Assembly (NCBI GenBank): GCA_945901665.1
Contig: CAMDLJ010000050.1
Location: forward strand, 1 to 11,286
Direction: 5' to 3'
Source: Bordetella parapertussis
GTDB lineage: Bacteria > Pseudomonadota > Gammaproteobacteria > Burkholderiales > Burkholderiaceae
DNA: 11,286 bases
The notes under the pieces are model-generated. The model was given only the letters and a program-made list of their open reading frames with translations. It was not told the origin of the DNA and searched no databases. The translations under genes and the position numbers were made by a program. Shown one piece after another: positions 1 to 7,224 of the stretch (positions are counted from its first letter, which is position 1; each line of letters begins with the position of its first letter).

Positions 1-650
1 GCGGCGTGCTCAGCTTGGCCCAAGCCGTGCCTTTGGTGCGGCTGCGTGCCCAAGCCATGCAAGAGGCGGTACCCGTCGGTACCGGTGCCATGGCGGCGGT
101 TTTGGGTTTGCCGTCTGATCAAGTGAATGCCATTTGCCTAGAAGCGCAAGCCAGCTTCGGCGCGGGCAGCGCCGAGGTGGTGCAAGCCGCCAATTTCAAC
201 GACCCCGGCCAAACTGTGATTTCCGGCAGCAAAGCAGGCGTGGACAAAGCCTGCGAGATGCTCAAGGCCGCCGGTGCCAAGCGCACCTTGCCGCTGCCCG
301 TGTCCGCGCCGTTTCACTGTGCCTTGATGAAGCCCGCTGCCGAGCGTTTGCGTGTGGCTTTGGCCGATGTTCCCTTGCAAGCGCCCACCATCCCCTTGAT
401 CAACAACATCGATGTGGCCAGCCCCAGCAGCGTGGACGACATCCGCGACGCCCTCTACCGCCAAGCCTTTGGACCGGTGCGCTGGGTCGAAGTCATTCGA
501 GCCATGCAGCAGCGCGGCGTGACCCATGTGGTGGAATGCGGTCCTGGCAAAGTGTTGGCCGGTATGACCCCGCGCATTGAGACCAGTTTGCAAGCCGCCC
601 CCTTGTTTGACCCCGCCACTTTGGCGCAGGTGCAAGCCCTTCTTTCTTGA
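1..650 (+). CDS. fabD: Malonyl-CoA:ACP transacylase, C-terminal two thirds (5' truncated by window)
   Basis: FabD moves malonyl groups from CoA to the acyl carrier protein, supplying the extender unit for type II fatty-acid synthesis in the cytoplasm. The reading frame is open from base 3 to the TGA at 648-650, giving about 215 residues of a family that is usually about 310 long. Visible family motifs are MQEAVP followed by GTGAMAA, NFNDPGQTVISG, the stretch SAPFHCALMKPAA that holds the catalytic histidine (codon 315-317), NNIDV, and the C-terminal CGPGKVLAGM. The GHSLGE nucleophile-elbow serine should lie just upstream of base 1, so I infer it and do not see it. The gene is immediately followed by fabG, whose possible TTG start overlaps this stop. 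Identity is secure from motif order and from the fab gene neighbourhood. Confidence 0.96.
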   Translation, partial: GVLSLAQAVPLVRLRAQAMQEAVPVGTGAMAAVLGLPSDQVNAICLEAQASFGAGSAEVVQAANFNDPGQTVISGSKAGVDKACEMLKAAGAKRTLPLPVSAPFHCALMKPAAERLRVALADVPLQAPTIPLINNIDVASPSSVDDIRDALYRQAFGPVRWVEVIRAMQQRGVTHVVECGPGKVLAGMTPRIETSLQAAPLFDPATLAQVQALLS

Positions 651-655
651 AAACC

Positions 656-1405
656 ATGACCACGCCAGACACCACCCCTCATATCGCCTTGGTCACTGGT
701 GCCTCACGCGGCATTGGCGCCTCGATTGCGCTCACCTTGGCGCAACAAGGCTTTCACGTCACCGGCACCGCCACCACGCCGGAGGGCGCGGCCCGCATCA
801 GCGAACTCCTGTCGGCGTTTGCCGGTTGCCAAGGCGCTTGTTTGCAAGTCAACGACGCCGAACAGGTGCAAGCTTTGGTCGACGGCATCGTCAAAGCATC
901 CGGCGGCTTGCATGTGCTGGTCAACAACGCGGGCATCACCCGCGACAGCTTGGCCATGCGCATGAAAGACGACGATTGGGACGCGGTCATCGACACCAAC
1001 CTCAAGGCGGTGTTTCGCTTGAGCCGCGCGGTCATGAAACCCATGATGAAGCAGCGTTATGGCCGCATCATCAACATCACCAGCGTGGTCGGCGCCGCGG
1101 GCAACCCCGGCCAAGCCAATTACGCTGCTGCCAAAGCGGGCGTGGCCGGCATGACCCGCGCCTTGGCCAGAGAGCTGGGCAGTCGCCACATCACGGTCAA
1201 CTGCGTGGCACCGGGCTTCATCGACACCGATATGACCGCTGGTCTGCCAGCCGAACAACAACAAGCCTTGCTGGCCCAAATCCCTTTGGGCCACCTCGGA
1301 AAACCCGAAGATGTGGCCCACGCCGTGGCTTTTTTGGCCAGTGCGCAAGCGGGCTACGTCACCGGGCAAGAACTGCATGTCAATGGCGGAATGTTCATGG
1401 CCTGA
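656..1405 (+). CDS. fabG: 3-oxoacyl-ACP reductase FabG (SDR family)
   Basis: FabG reduces 3-oxoacyl-ACP to 3-hydroxyacyl-ACP with NADPH, the first reductive step of each elongation cycle. The 249-residue protein is a classical short-chain dehydrogenase of normal length. It has the cofactor-binding TGASRGIG (residues 14-21), an NNAG motif, and the catalytic tetrad N115, S143, Y156 and K160, with Y and K in the context YAAAK. The C-terminus HVNGGMFMA is also typical. I chose the ATG at 656, which gives MTTPDTT. A TTG at 647, overlapping the fabD stop, would add three residues; neither start has a clear Shine-Dalgarno sequence, so translation may be coupled to fabD. SDR proteins are easily misnamed, but the position between fabD and acpP makes FabG nearly certain. 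Confidence 0.97.
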   Translation: MTTPDTTPHIALVTGASRGIGASIALTLAQQGFHVTGTATTPEGAARISELLSAFAGCQGACLQVNDAEQVQALVDGIVKASGGLHVLVNNAGITRDSLAMRMKDDDWDAVIDTNLKAVFRLSRAVMKPMMKQRYGRIINITSVVGAAGNPGQANYAAAKAGVAGMTRALARELGSRHITVNCVAPGFIDTDMTAGLPAEQQQALLAQIPLGHLGKPEDVAHAVAFLASAQAGYVTGQELHVNGGMFMA

Positions 1406-1726
<321 letters not shown>

Positions 1727-1744
1727 TCGATTGGAGCGCATGGC

Positions 1745-2989
1745 ATGAGCCGACGTCGCGTCGTTGTCACCGGTTTGGGTTGCGTGTCCCCCGTGGGCAA
1801 TTCACCCACCCAGGCCTGGGACAACCTCTTGGCCGGGCGGTCAGGCATTGGCTTGATCTCTAAATTTGACACCGAAGGCTTTGCCTGCAAGATCGCCGGC
1901 GAGGTGCGTGGCCTGGACCTGGACAGCTACATCAGCCCCAAAGAAGCACGGGGGATGGACAGCTTCATTCACTTTGGCATCGTGGCCGCTTTGCAGGCCG
2001 TGGCCGATGCGGGTTTGCCCACCGGTGCGGCCTTGGGTGAAGAAGAGGCTACCCGCATAGGGTGTGTGATCGGTTCGGGCATTGGCGGTTTGCCGCTGAT
2101 TGAAAACACCCATGCCGAGTTGGTGGCCCGAGGAGCGCGGCGCATCTCCCCATTTTTCGTCCCTGCCTCGATCATCAACATGATCTCTGGCCATGTCTCC
2201 ATTCGTTGTGGTTTCAAAGGCCCCAATTTGGCCGTGGTCACTGCTTGCACCACTGGCTTGCACAGCATTGGCGAGGCGGGTCGCTTGATCGAATATGGCG
2301 ACGCCGACGTCATGATTGCGGGCGGCTCCGAAGCCACCGTTTCACCCCTGGGCGTGGGTGGCTTTGCCGCCATGCGCGCCTTGTCCACCCGCAATGACGA
2401 TCCCGAAACCGCCTCGCGCCCTTGGGACCGTGACCGCGATGGATTTGTGCTGGGCGAGGGCGCCGGTGTCATGGTGCTGGAGTCCTACGAACACGCCAAA
2501 GCGCGGGGCGCGCGAATTTACGCCGAGCTCACGGGTTTTGGCATGAGCGCCGATGCCGGTCACATGACCGCCCCCAACATGGACGGTCCACGCCGAGCCA
2601 TGCTCAATGCGATGCGCAATGCGGGCATCAACCCGGATCAAATTCAATACCTCAATGCCCACGGCACGTCCACGCCCTTGGGGGATATCAATGAAACCCA
2701 GGCGGTGAAGGCAGCTTTGGGGGGCCATGCTCACCAGGTGGCCATCAGTTCCACCAAGTCCATGACCGGTCATTTGCTGGGTGGTGCCGGTGGCATTGAA
2801 AGCGTGTTCACGGTGCTGGCCTTGCACCATCAAAAAATCCCGCCCACGATCAATTTGCACAATCCCGACCCGGAATGCGATTTGGACTATTGCGCCAACA
2901 CTGCGCGTGACATGCCCATACACATCGCCATGAAAAACAATTTTGGGTTTGGGGGCACCAACGGCACGTTGATCTTCCAGCGCATTTGA
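1745..2989 (+). CDS. fabF: 3-oxoacyl-ACP synthase II (KAS II)
   Basis: FabF condenses malonyl-ACP with acyl-ACP, elongating fatty acids, and in many bacteria tunes unsaturated-chain length with temperature. The 414-residue protein has the thiolase fold signature with the catalytic triad Cys168 (VVTACTTG), His306 ([11 protein letters not shown]) and His343 ([12 protein letters not shown]), plus the conserved lysine K338 in STKSMTGH. The C-terminus [14 protein letters not shown] is characteristic. The start ATG at 1745 has a GGAG site at 1733-1736 and lies 18 bases after acpP, consistent with co-transcription. A strong terminator-like hairpin begins 25 bases after its stop, suggesting the fab transcription unit ends here. 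No unusual feature is seen in the protein. Confidence 0.98.
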   Translation: MSRRRVVVTGLGCVSPVGNSPTQAWDNLLAGRSGIGLISKFDTEGFACKIAGEVRGLDLDSYISPKEARGMDSFIHFGIVAALQAVADAGLPTGAALGEEEATRIGCVIGSGIGGLPLIENTHAELVARGARRISPFFVPASIINMISGHVSIRCGFKGPNLAVVTACTTGLHSIGEAGRLIEYGDADVMIAGGSEATVSPLGVGGFAAMRALSTRNDDPETASRPWDRDRDGFVLGEGAGVMVLESYEHAKARGARIYAELTGFGMSADAGHMTAPNMDGPRRAMLNAMRNAGINPDQIQYLNAHGTSTPLGDINETQAVKAALGGHAHQVAISSTKSMTGHLLGGAGGIESVFTVLALHHQKIPPTINLHNPDPECDLDYCANTARDMPIHIAMKNNFGFGGTNGTLIFQRI

Positions 2990-3004
2990 CAGGGTCCATT
3001 GCCC

Positions 3005-3469
3005 ATGCGAGCAGCCCCACCGGTGTCTTATCCGATGGGGCCTTGTTTTTTTCAGCAAGCCTTGTATGTCGTGATCACCCTGTTGGCCCTTGGGGTTTGG
3101 TGTGCGTGGTGTTGGAGCCAAACCGCTCCCTGGGCCCAGGCAGCGGTGGCCCTGATGTTGGGGGCTTGGGTGGTTTGGGCCCAGCGCGATACGCGGGTGG
3201 AGCCCGCTTGGTTGGTGTGGGATGGGGCGGCTTGGCGCTGGGAGACGGTGCAAGGTCAGGTCTGTGAAGGCCGCTTGTCAGTTCAATGGGATTGGCAACA
3301 GACCTTGCTTTTGCGCTTTGATCCCCCATCTGCTGAGAGCTTGGCGGGATGGTCAGCGCCGCGTTGGATCTGGCTGACCCGTGGCCCCGACGCTGAATTG
3401 TGGGAAGACCTGCGGCGTGCTGTTCACGGCCCGCAGACGAAATTGGAAAATTCTGGAGAAATGCGATGA
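3005..3469 (+). CDS. Small Trp-rich membrane protein, unknown function (YgfX-like topology)
   Basis: I do not recognise this gene firmly. From the ATG at 3005 it encodes 154 residues, with two closely spaced hydrophobic segments (about residues 19-36 and 42-57) and then a soluble C-terminal domain containing LVWDGAAWRW, WDWQQTLLLRF and a final WIWLTRGPDAELWEDLRR. That layout, two membrane helices then a small beta-rich domain ending in an L/W-rich helix, recalls the YgfX/CptA family, but this is a topological guess. Tryptophan is unusually common. The terminator at 3014-3052 overlaps the first codons, so the true start may be downstream, at TTG 3062 or GTG 3071; both keep most of the first helix, but neither has a clear ribosome site. 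The AGGG at 2991-2994 would serve ATG 3005. The stop overlaps the mucD start as ATGA, and the SD of mucD lies in its last codons. Confidence 0.7.
   Translation: MRAAPPVSYPMGPCFFQQALYVVITLLALGVWCAWCWSQTAPWAQAAVALMLGAWVVWAQRDTRVEPAWLVWDGAAWRWETVQGQVCEGRLSVQWDWQQTLLLRFDPPSAESLAGWSAPRWIWLTRGPDAELWEDLRRAVHGPQTKLENSGEMR
3014..3052 (+). terminator. Rho-independent terminator after fabF
   Basis: Bases 3014-3023 (GCCCCACCGG) pair with 3032-3041 (CCGATGGGGC) in a ten-position stem with a single C/A mismatch and an eight-base loop. The stem is followed by TTGTTTTTTT (3043-3052). This is a canonical intrinsic terminator at the expected place for the end of the fab operon. It lies within the first codons of the longest form of the next ORF, which conflicts with that ORF starting at 3005 unless the two are functionally linked. 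Confidence 0.75.
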
Positions 3470-4935
3470 TTGAATTGAAGCGAATATCGAAAGCCCCGGC
3501 GTGGTTGATCGGCTGTGTGTTGGGCTGGGCAGTTCTGGCGGCTGCACCCGTGAACGCCCAGGGCATGCGTGGCTTGCCCGACTTCACCGAACTGGTCGAG
3601 CAAGTGGGGCCGTCGGTGGTCAACATCCGCACCCTGGAGAAAGTCAACAACCGCCAGCCCCAAGGCGGCAATGCAGACGAAGAAATGCAGGAGTTGTTTC
3701 GGCGCTTTTTTGGGCAGCCTTTCCCTGGCCAGCCCAACACGCCGCGCCTACCTCGCCCGAACCGACCGCAACCCCAAGAAGAGGGTCAGCCCCGTGGCGT
3801 GGGCTCGGGCTTCATTTTGACCGCCGATGGCTTCATCATGACCAATGCCCACGTGGTAGACGGCGCGGATCAAGTGCTGGTGACCTTGCCCGACAAGCGC
3901 GAGTTCAAGGCCCGCATCGTGGGCGTGGACAAACGCAGCGATGTGGCCGTGGTCAAGGTCGAGGCCACAGGTTTGCCGGTGGTCAAAATCGGCGACGTCA
4001 ACCGCCTCAAAGTGGGCGAATGGGTCATGGCCATTGGTTCGCCCTTTGGTTTGGACAACTCGGTCACGGCCGGCATTGTCAGTGCCAAGCAGCGCGATAC
4101 GGGCGACTATTTGCCCTTCATCCAAACCGATGTGGCCATCAACCCCGGCAATTCGGGCGGGCCGCTGATCAATATGCGCGGTGAGGTGGTGGGCATCAAC
4201 AGCCAAATTTATTCCCGCTCCGGTGGCTTCATGGGCATCTCGTTTGCCATACCGATTGACGAGGCGATGCGGGTCAGCGAGCAATTGCGCACCTCTGGCC
4301 GCGTGCAGCGTGGGCGCATCGGGGTGCAAATCGATCAAGTCAGCAAAGACGTGGCCGAGTCGCTTGGGCTGGCCAAGGCCCAGGGCGCGTTGGTGCGCAG
4401 CGTCGAGGCCGGGTCCCCCGCCGAAAAGGCTGGCGTGGAGGCGGGTGACATCATCACCCGCTTTGAAGGCAAGCCCATCGAGAAATCAGCCGACCTGCCG
4501 CGCATGGTGGGCAGTGTCAAGCCCGGCAGCAAGGCCAGCTTGACCGTTTGGCGCCGTGGCAGCAGCAAAGAGTTGCAGGTGGTGGTGGGCGAGGTTGAGC
4601 CCGACAAAACGGTTCCAAGGGCGGCGGCCCCCGCTGAGAAACCACCTGCTTCCAATGCAGCGCAATTCTTGGGGTTTTCTGTCAGCGAGCTCTCAGATGC
4701 CCAGCGCCAAGAGTTGAAGTTGCGTGGCGGGGTGCGGGTGGAAACGGTGGCTGAGCCCGCCACACTGGCGGGTTTGCGCGAGGGCGATATCGTGATGGCC
4801 GTGGCCAACACCGAGATCAAAAACGTCAAAGAGTTTGAGGCCGTACTGGCACGGTTGGACAAGACCAAGCCCGTGGCCATCTTGCTGCGCCGGGGTGAGT
4901 GGGCCCAATACACCCTGATTCGCCCCCAAAAATGA
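3466..4935 (+). CDS. mucD: Periplasmic Do/HtrA-family serine endoprotease (MucD/DegP-like)
   Basis: This ATP-independent protease and chaperone handles misfolded envelope proteins in the periplasm. The 489-residue precursor starts with a signal peptide (positive MIELKRISK, hydrophobic core, probable cleavage after VNA at residue 31). A Gln/Pro-rich linker (about 60-105) precedes the trypsin-like domain with the complete triad His129 (TNAHVVDG), Asp159 (SDVAVV) and Ser230 (GNSGGPL). Two PDZ domains follow at about 284-379 and 401-489. This is the full DegP/DegQ architecture. The start is the ATG at 3466, with GGAG at 3455-3458; a longer in-frame ORF from 3400 would remove the signal peptide from the N-terminus. 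It overlaps the upstream gene by four bases. In this group mucD usually follows rpoE-rseA-rseB, which are missing here, so its regulation may differ from the sigma-E paradigm. Confidence 0.95.
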   Translation: MIELKRISKAPAWLIGCVLGWAVLAAAPVNAQGMRGLPDFTELVEQVGPSVVNIRTLEKVNNRQPQGGNADEEMQELFRRFFGQPFPGQPNTPRLPRPNRPQPQEEGQPRGVGSGFILTADGFIMTNAHVVDGADQVLVTLPDKREFKARIVGVDKRSDVAVVKVEATGLPVVKIGDVNRLKVGEWVMAIGSPFGLDNSVTAGIVSAKQRDTGDYLPFIQTDVAINPGNSGGPLINMRGEVVGINSQIYSRSGGFMGISFAIPIDEAMRVSEQLRTSGRVQRGRIGVQIDQVSKDVAESLGLAKAQGALVRSVEAGSPAEKAGVEAGDIITRFEGKPIEKSADLPRMVGSVKPGSKASLTVWRRGSSKELQVVVGEVEPDKTVPRAAAPAEKPPASNAAQFLGFSVSELSDAQRQELKLRGGVRVETVAEPATLAGLREGDIVMAVANTEIKNVKEFEAVLARLDKTKPVAILLRRGEWAQYTLIRPQK

Positions 4936-4958
4936 ATGACCCAGGGCGCCCTGAAAGA

Positions 4959-4984
4959 CCCCAAACCCCACTCTGGGTTGGGGG
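4959..4984 (+). terminator. GC-rich hairpin downstream of mucD
   Basis: CCCCAAACCC (4959-4968) can pair with GGGTTGGGG (4975-4983), leaving one bulged A and a six-base loop. It starts 24 bases after the mucD stop. No U-tract follows directly, so it may be a weak or Rho-assisted terminator, or an mRNA 3'-end stabiliser. Confidence 0.4.
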
Positions 4985-4994
4985 TTATCAGGGT

Positions 4995-5023
4995 TTCTTG
5001 TGGCACGCGCACAAAAATTTTTT
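4995..5023 (+). terminator. Second hairpin with T-tract downstream of mucD
   Basis: TTCTTGTG (4995-5002) pairs with CACAAAAA (5010-5017), with one C/A mismatch and a seven-base loop GCACGCG. Six T residues follow at once (5018-5023). The stem is AT-rich and weaker than that of the terminator at 5338, but together with the hairpin at 4959 it makes a reasonable end for the mucD transcript. Confidence 0.45.
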
Positions 5024-5189
5024 CATCTCAAATCGACAAAAATAAGAGATCAATTTGGCTACTGTTGTCATATGGGACAGAAAAATACCCCTTGAACACA
5101 GATCAAAACCATCAATGCCAAGCATTAAAATCCACCATGCGAGATGTTGACATTGAGTCCACAGTTCACCCACAAGTTGTTCAGTAAAA

Positions 5190-5221
5190 TTATCCAGAGA
5201 TTGTTGATATGTTGTGCATAA
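5190..5221. promoter_or_regulatory. Candidate pair of DnaA boxes
   Basis: TGTGCATAA at 5213-5221 is the reverse complement of TTATGCACA, an exact match to the DnaA-box consensus TTATNCACA. TTATCCAGA at 5190-5198 on the plus strand matches eight of nine positions. Weaker seven-of-nine matches lie nearby: TCACCCACA (near 5166-5174) and ATATCCATA (5285-5293). They sit in AT-rich DNA. Binding is not shown, and single matches occur by chance in any genome. Confidence 0.3.
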
Positions 5222-5337
5222 CTTCCTTGTTGCTGGCTTGCAACGGGCCATCCCTCGGTGCCATGGGCCTTTGTTTTGGACCCAATATCCATACAATGAA
5301 GTCCCAACTATCGCAGTTGCCATAGATTGTTGGTTCA

Positions 5338-5368
5338 GGGCGCGTCAGCACTTGACGCGCCCTTTTTT
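5338..5368 (+). terminator. Strong Rho-independent terminator upstream of lepA
   Basis: GGGCGCGTCA (5338-5347) and TGACGCGCCC (5353-5362) form a perfect ten-base-pair stem with a five-base loop, followed directly by six T residues (5363-5368). This is the best terminator in the window. Nothing protein-coding ends just before it on the plus strand, since mucD ends about 400 bases earlier behind its own hairpins. It must therefore end either an unannotated small RNA or a leader transcript of lepA. Confidence 0.88.
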
Positions 5369-5412
5369 ATGGTTTCGCGCCTTTTAATTCAGTCACTTAA
5401 CAGCACCCATTG

Positions 5413-7224
5413 ATGAAGAACATCAGAAATTTTTCGATCATCGCGCACATCGATCATGGCAAATCGACACTGGCCGATCGGTTGATTCAGCGCTGTGGCG
5501 GACTGAGCGACCGGGAAATGCAGGCGCAGGTGCTCGACTCGATGGACATCGAAAAAGAACGTGGGATAACCATCAAGGCGCAGACCGCTTCTTTGCAATA
5601 CAAAGCCAAAGATGGCCAGGTCTACAACCTGAACTTGATCGATACCCCGGGCCATGTGGACTTTTCTTATGAGGTCTCGCGTTCGCTGTCGGCCTGTGAG
5701 GGCGCCTTGCTGGTGGTCGACGCCAGCCAAGGGGTGGAGGCCCAGACCGTGGCCAATTGCTACACCGCCACCGAGTTGGGGGTGGAGGTGCTGCCGGTGC
5801 TCAATAAAATGGATTTGCCCCAAGCAGATCCCGACAACGCCAAAGCCGAAATCGAAGATGTGATCGGCATTGACGCGACCGACGCCATTCCCTGCTCGGC
5901 CAAAACCGGCATGGGCGTGGATGAAATCTTAGAGGCCATCGTGGCCAAAATCCCGTCCCCCAAAGGCAACCCGGATGGGCCGTTGCGCGCCATGATTGTC
6001 GACAGCTGGTTTGACACCTATGTCGGCGTGGTCATGCTGGTGCGGGTGGTCGATGGTCGCTTGGCCAAAGGTGAGCGCATCAAGATGATGGCCACCGGTA
6101 CCACTTACAACGCCGACAATTTGGGCGTGTTCACCCCCGCCAATGAACCGCGCGAGTCCTTGGAGGCTGGCGAGGTGGGCTACATCATTGCGGGCATCAA
6201 AGAGCTGCAAGCCGCCAAGGTGGGTGACACCATCACCCTGATCAAAACCGGCACCGGCGGCGCGGCCTTCACCGCCACCGAGGCCTTGCCGGGCTTCAAA
6301 GAGATCAAGCCGCAGGTGTTTGCCGGTCTGTACCCGACCGAGGCCAATCAATACGACGCTTTGCGTGACAGCCTTGAAAAGCTCAAGCTCAATGACTCTT
6401 CCCTGCACTACGAGCCCGAAGTCTCGCAGGCTTTGGGTTTTGGCTTTCGCTGCGGCTTTTTGGGCTTGCTGCACATGGAAATCGTGCAAGAGCGTTTGGA
6501 GCGCGAGTTTGACCAAGACTTGATCACCACCGCCCCCAGCGTGGTCTACCAAGTGGTGCGTGCCGACGGTGAGGTGGTGTTGGTCGACAACCCGTCCAAA
6601 ATGCCGGATCAGGGGAAGATGCTGGAAATCCGTGAGCCCATCGTCACCGTGCATTTGTACATGCCACAAGACTATGTGGGCGCGGTCATGACCCTGGCCA
6701 ACCAAAAGCGCGGGGTGCAGCTCAACATGGCCTACCACGGTCGCCAAGTGATGCTGACCTACGAGCTGCCCCTGGGTGAGATCGTGCTCGATTTTTTTGA
6801 CAAGTTGAAATCGGTGTCCCGCGGTTACGCATCCATGGACTATGACTTCAAAGAGTACCGCGCCGCTGACGTGGTCAAAGTGGACATCTTGCTCAACGGT
6901 GAAAAGGTCGACGCCTTGTCCATCATCGTGCACCGCAGCCAATCGCAATACCGGGGCCGCGCCGTGGTGGGCAAGATGCGCGAAATCATTTCGCGCCAAA
7001 TGTTTGACGTGGCCATCCAAGCTGCCATTGGCGCCAACATCATTGCGCGCGAAACCGTCAAGGCCTTGCGCAAAAATGTGCTGGCAAAATGCTATGGTGG
7101 CGACATCAGTCGCAAACGTAAATTGTTGGAAAAACAAAAGGCAGGCAAGAAGCGCATGAAACAAATTGGATCGGTGGAAGTGCCACAAGAAGCGTTTTTG
7201 GCCATTTTGCAGGTGGAAGACTGA
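5413..7224 (+). CDS. lepA: Elongation factor 4 (LepA), ribosome-associated GTPase
   Basis: LepA is a translational GTPase that acts on the ribosome; back-translocation and effects on initiation or subunit assembly have been proposed. The 603-residue protein matches the usual length of about 600. GTPase motifs are all present: AHIDHGKST (residues 11-19), RGITI (50-54), DTPGH (77-81, including the His81 equivalent), NKMD (131-134) and SAK (162-164). Beyond the EF-G-like domains it ends with the LepA-specific C-terminal domain ([17 protein letters not shown], then the invariant [14 protein letters not shown]). I chose ATG 5413, giving [16 protein letters not shown] as in E. coli, over the TTG at 5410. 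No good ribosome site is visible (CACCCATTG precedes it). Its stop overlaps the lepB start by one base (TGATG), the classic lepA-lepB operon. Confidence 0.98.
   Translation: MKNIRNFSIIAHIDHGKSTLADRLIQRCGGLSDREMQAQVLDSMDIEKERGITIKAQTASLQYKAKDGQVYNLNLIDTPGHVDFSYEVSRSLSACEGALLVVDASQGVEAQTVANCYTATELGVEVLPVLNKMDLPQADPDNAKAEIEDVIGIDATDAIPCSAKTGMGVDEILEAIVAKIPSPKGNPDGPLRAMIVDSWFDTYVGVVMLVRVVDGRLAKGERIKMMATGTTYNADNLGVFTPANEPRESLEAGEVGYIIAGIKELQAAKVGDTITLIKTGTGGAAFTATEALPGFKEIKPQVFAGLYPTEANQYDALRDSLEKLKLNDSSLHYEPEVSQALGFGFRCGFLGLLHMEIVQERLEREFDQDLITTAPSVVYQVVRADGEVVLVDNPSKMPDQGKMLEIREPIVTVHLYMPQDYVGAVMTLANQKRGVQLNMAYHGRQVMLTYELPLGEIVLDFFDKLKSVSRGYASMDYDFKEYRAADVVKVDILLNGEKVDALSIIVHRSQSQYRGRAVVGKMREIISRQMFDVAIQAAIGANIIARETVKALRKNVLAKCYGGDISRKRKLLEKQKAGKKRMKQIGSVEVPQEAFLAILQVED

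Larger units (their letters stand above)
4936..5412. other. 477-base non-coding, AT-rich spacer between mucD and lepA
   Basis: No convincing protein gene lies here. The part from 5041 to 5220 is only about 38 percent GC by direct count, against roughly 60 percent in the flanking genes. Its contents in order are a 12-base palindrome CAGGGCGCCCTG (4942-4953), two terminator-like hairpins, an A/T tract (5013-5023), a TTGACA (5147-5152) without a matching -10 box at normal spacing, two TAAAAT boxes (5126-5131, 5185-5190), DnaA-box-like sites (5190-5221), a small hairpin CAACT/AGTTG (5305-5319), and a strong intrinsic terminator (5338-5368). No clear sigma-70 promoter for lepA stands between that terminator and the lepA start; TTTAAT (5383-5388) is the only -10-like box. 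Confidence 0.7.

Noticed and set aside
2342..3253. A 303-codon antisense open frame spanning fabF and the next gene
   Set aside because: It has no domain or ribosome site and lies opposite a conserved coding sequence, so it is a shadow.
5001..5016. TGGCACG resembling the -24 element of a sigma-54 promoter
   Set aside because: No GC-containing -12 element occurs at the required spacing, and the bases form part of a hairpin.
4936..5187. An 83-codon open frame beginning directly after the mucD stop
   Set aside because: It runs through both candidate terminator hairpins and the AT-rich spacer, has no ribosome site or recognisable domain, and its amino-acid makeup is that of random sequence.
5147..5190. 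TTGACA with a downstream TAAAAT as a promoter
   Set aside because: The spacing is 32 bases, far from the 15-19 needed, so the two elements do not make one sigma-70 promoter.
5235..5262. Similarity of TTGCAACGGGCCATCCC and nearby bases to part of E. coli 6S RNA
   Set aside because: The resemblance is short, and the closing stem and central bubble of 6S RNA cannot be drawn because the 3' end is taken up by the terminator stem.
5929..7188. A 419-codon antisense open frame inside lepA
   Set aside because: It mirrors the codon bias of lepA, is rich in His and Gly as expected from an antisense shadow, and overlaps a fully conserved gene.
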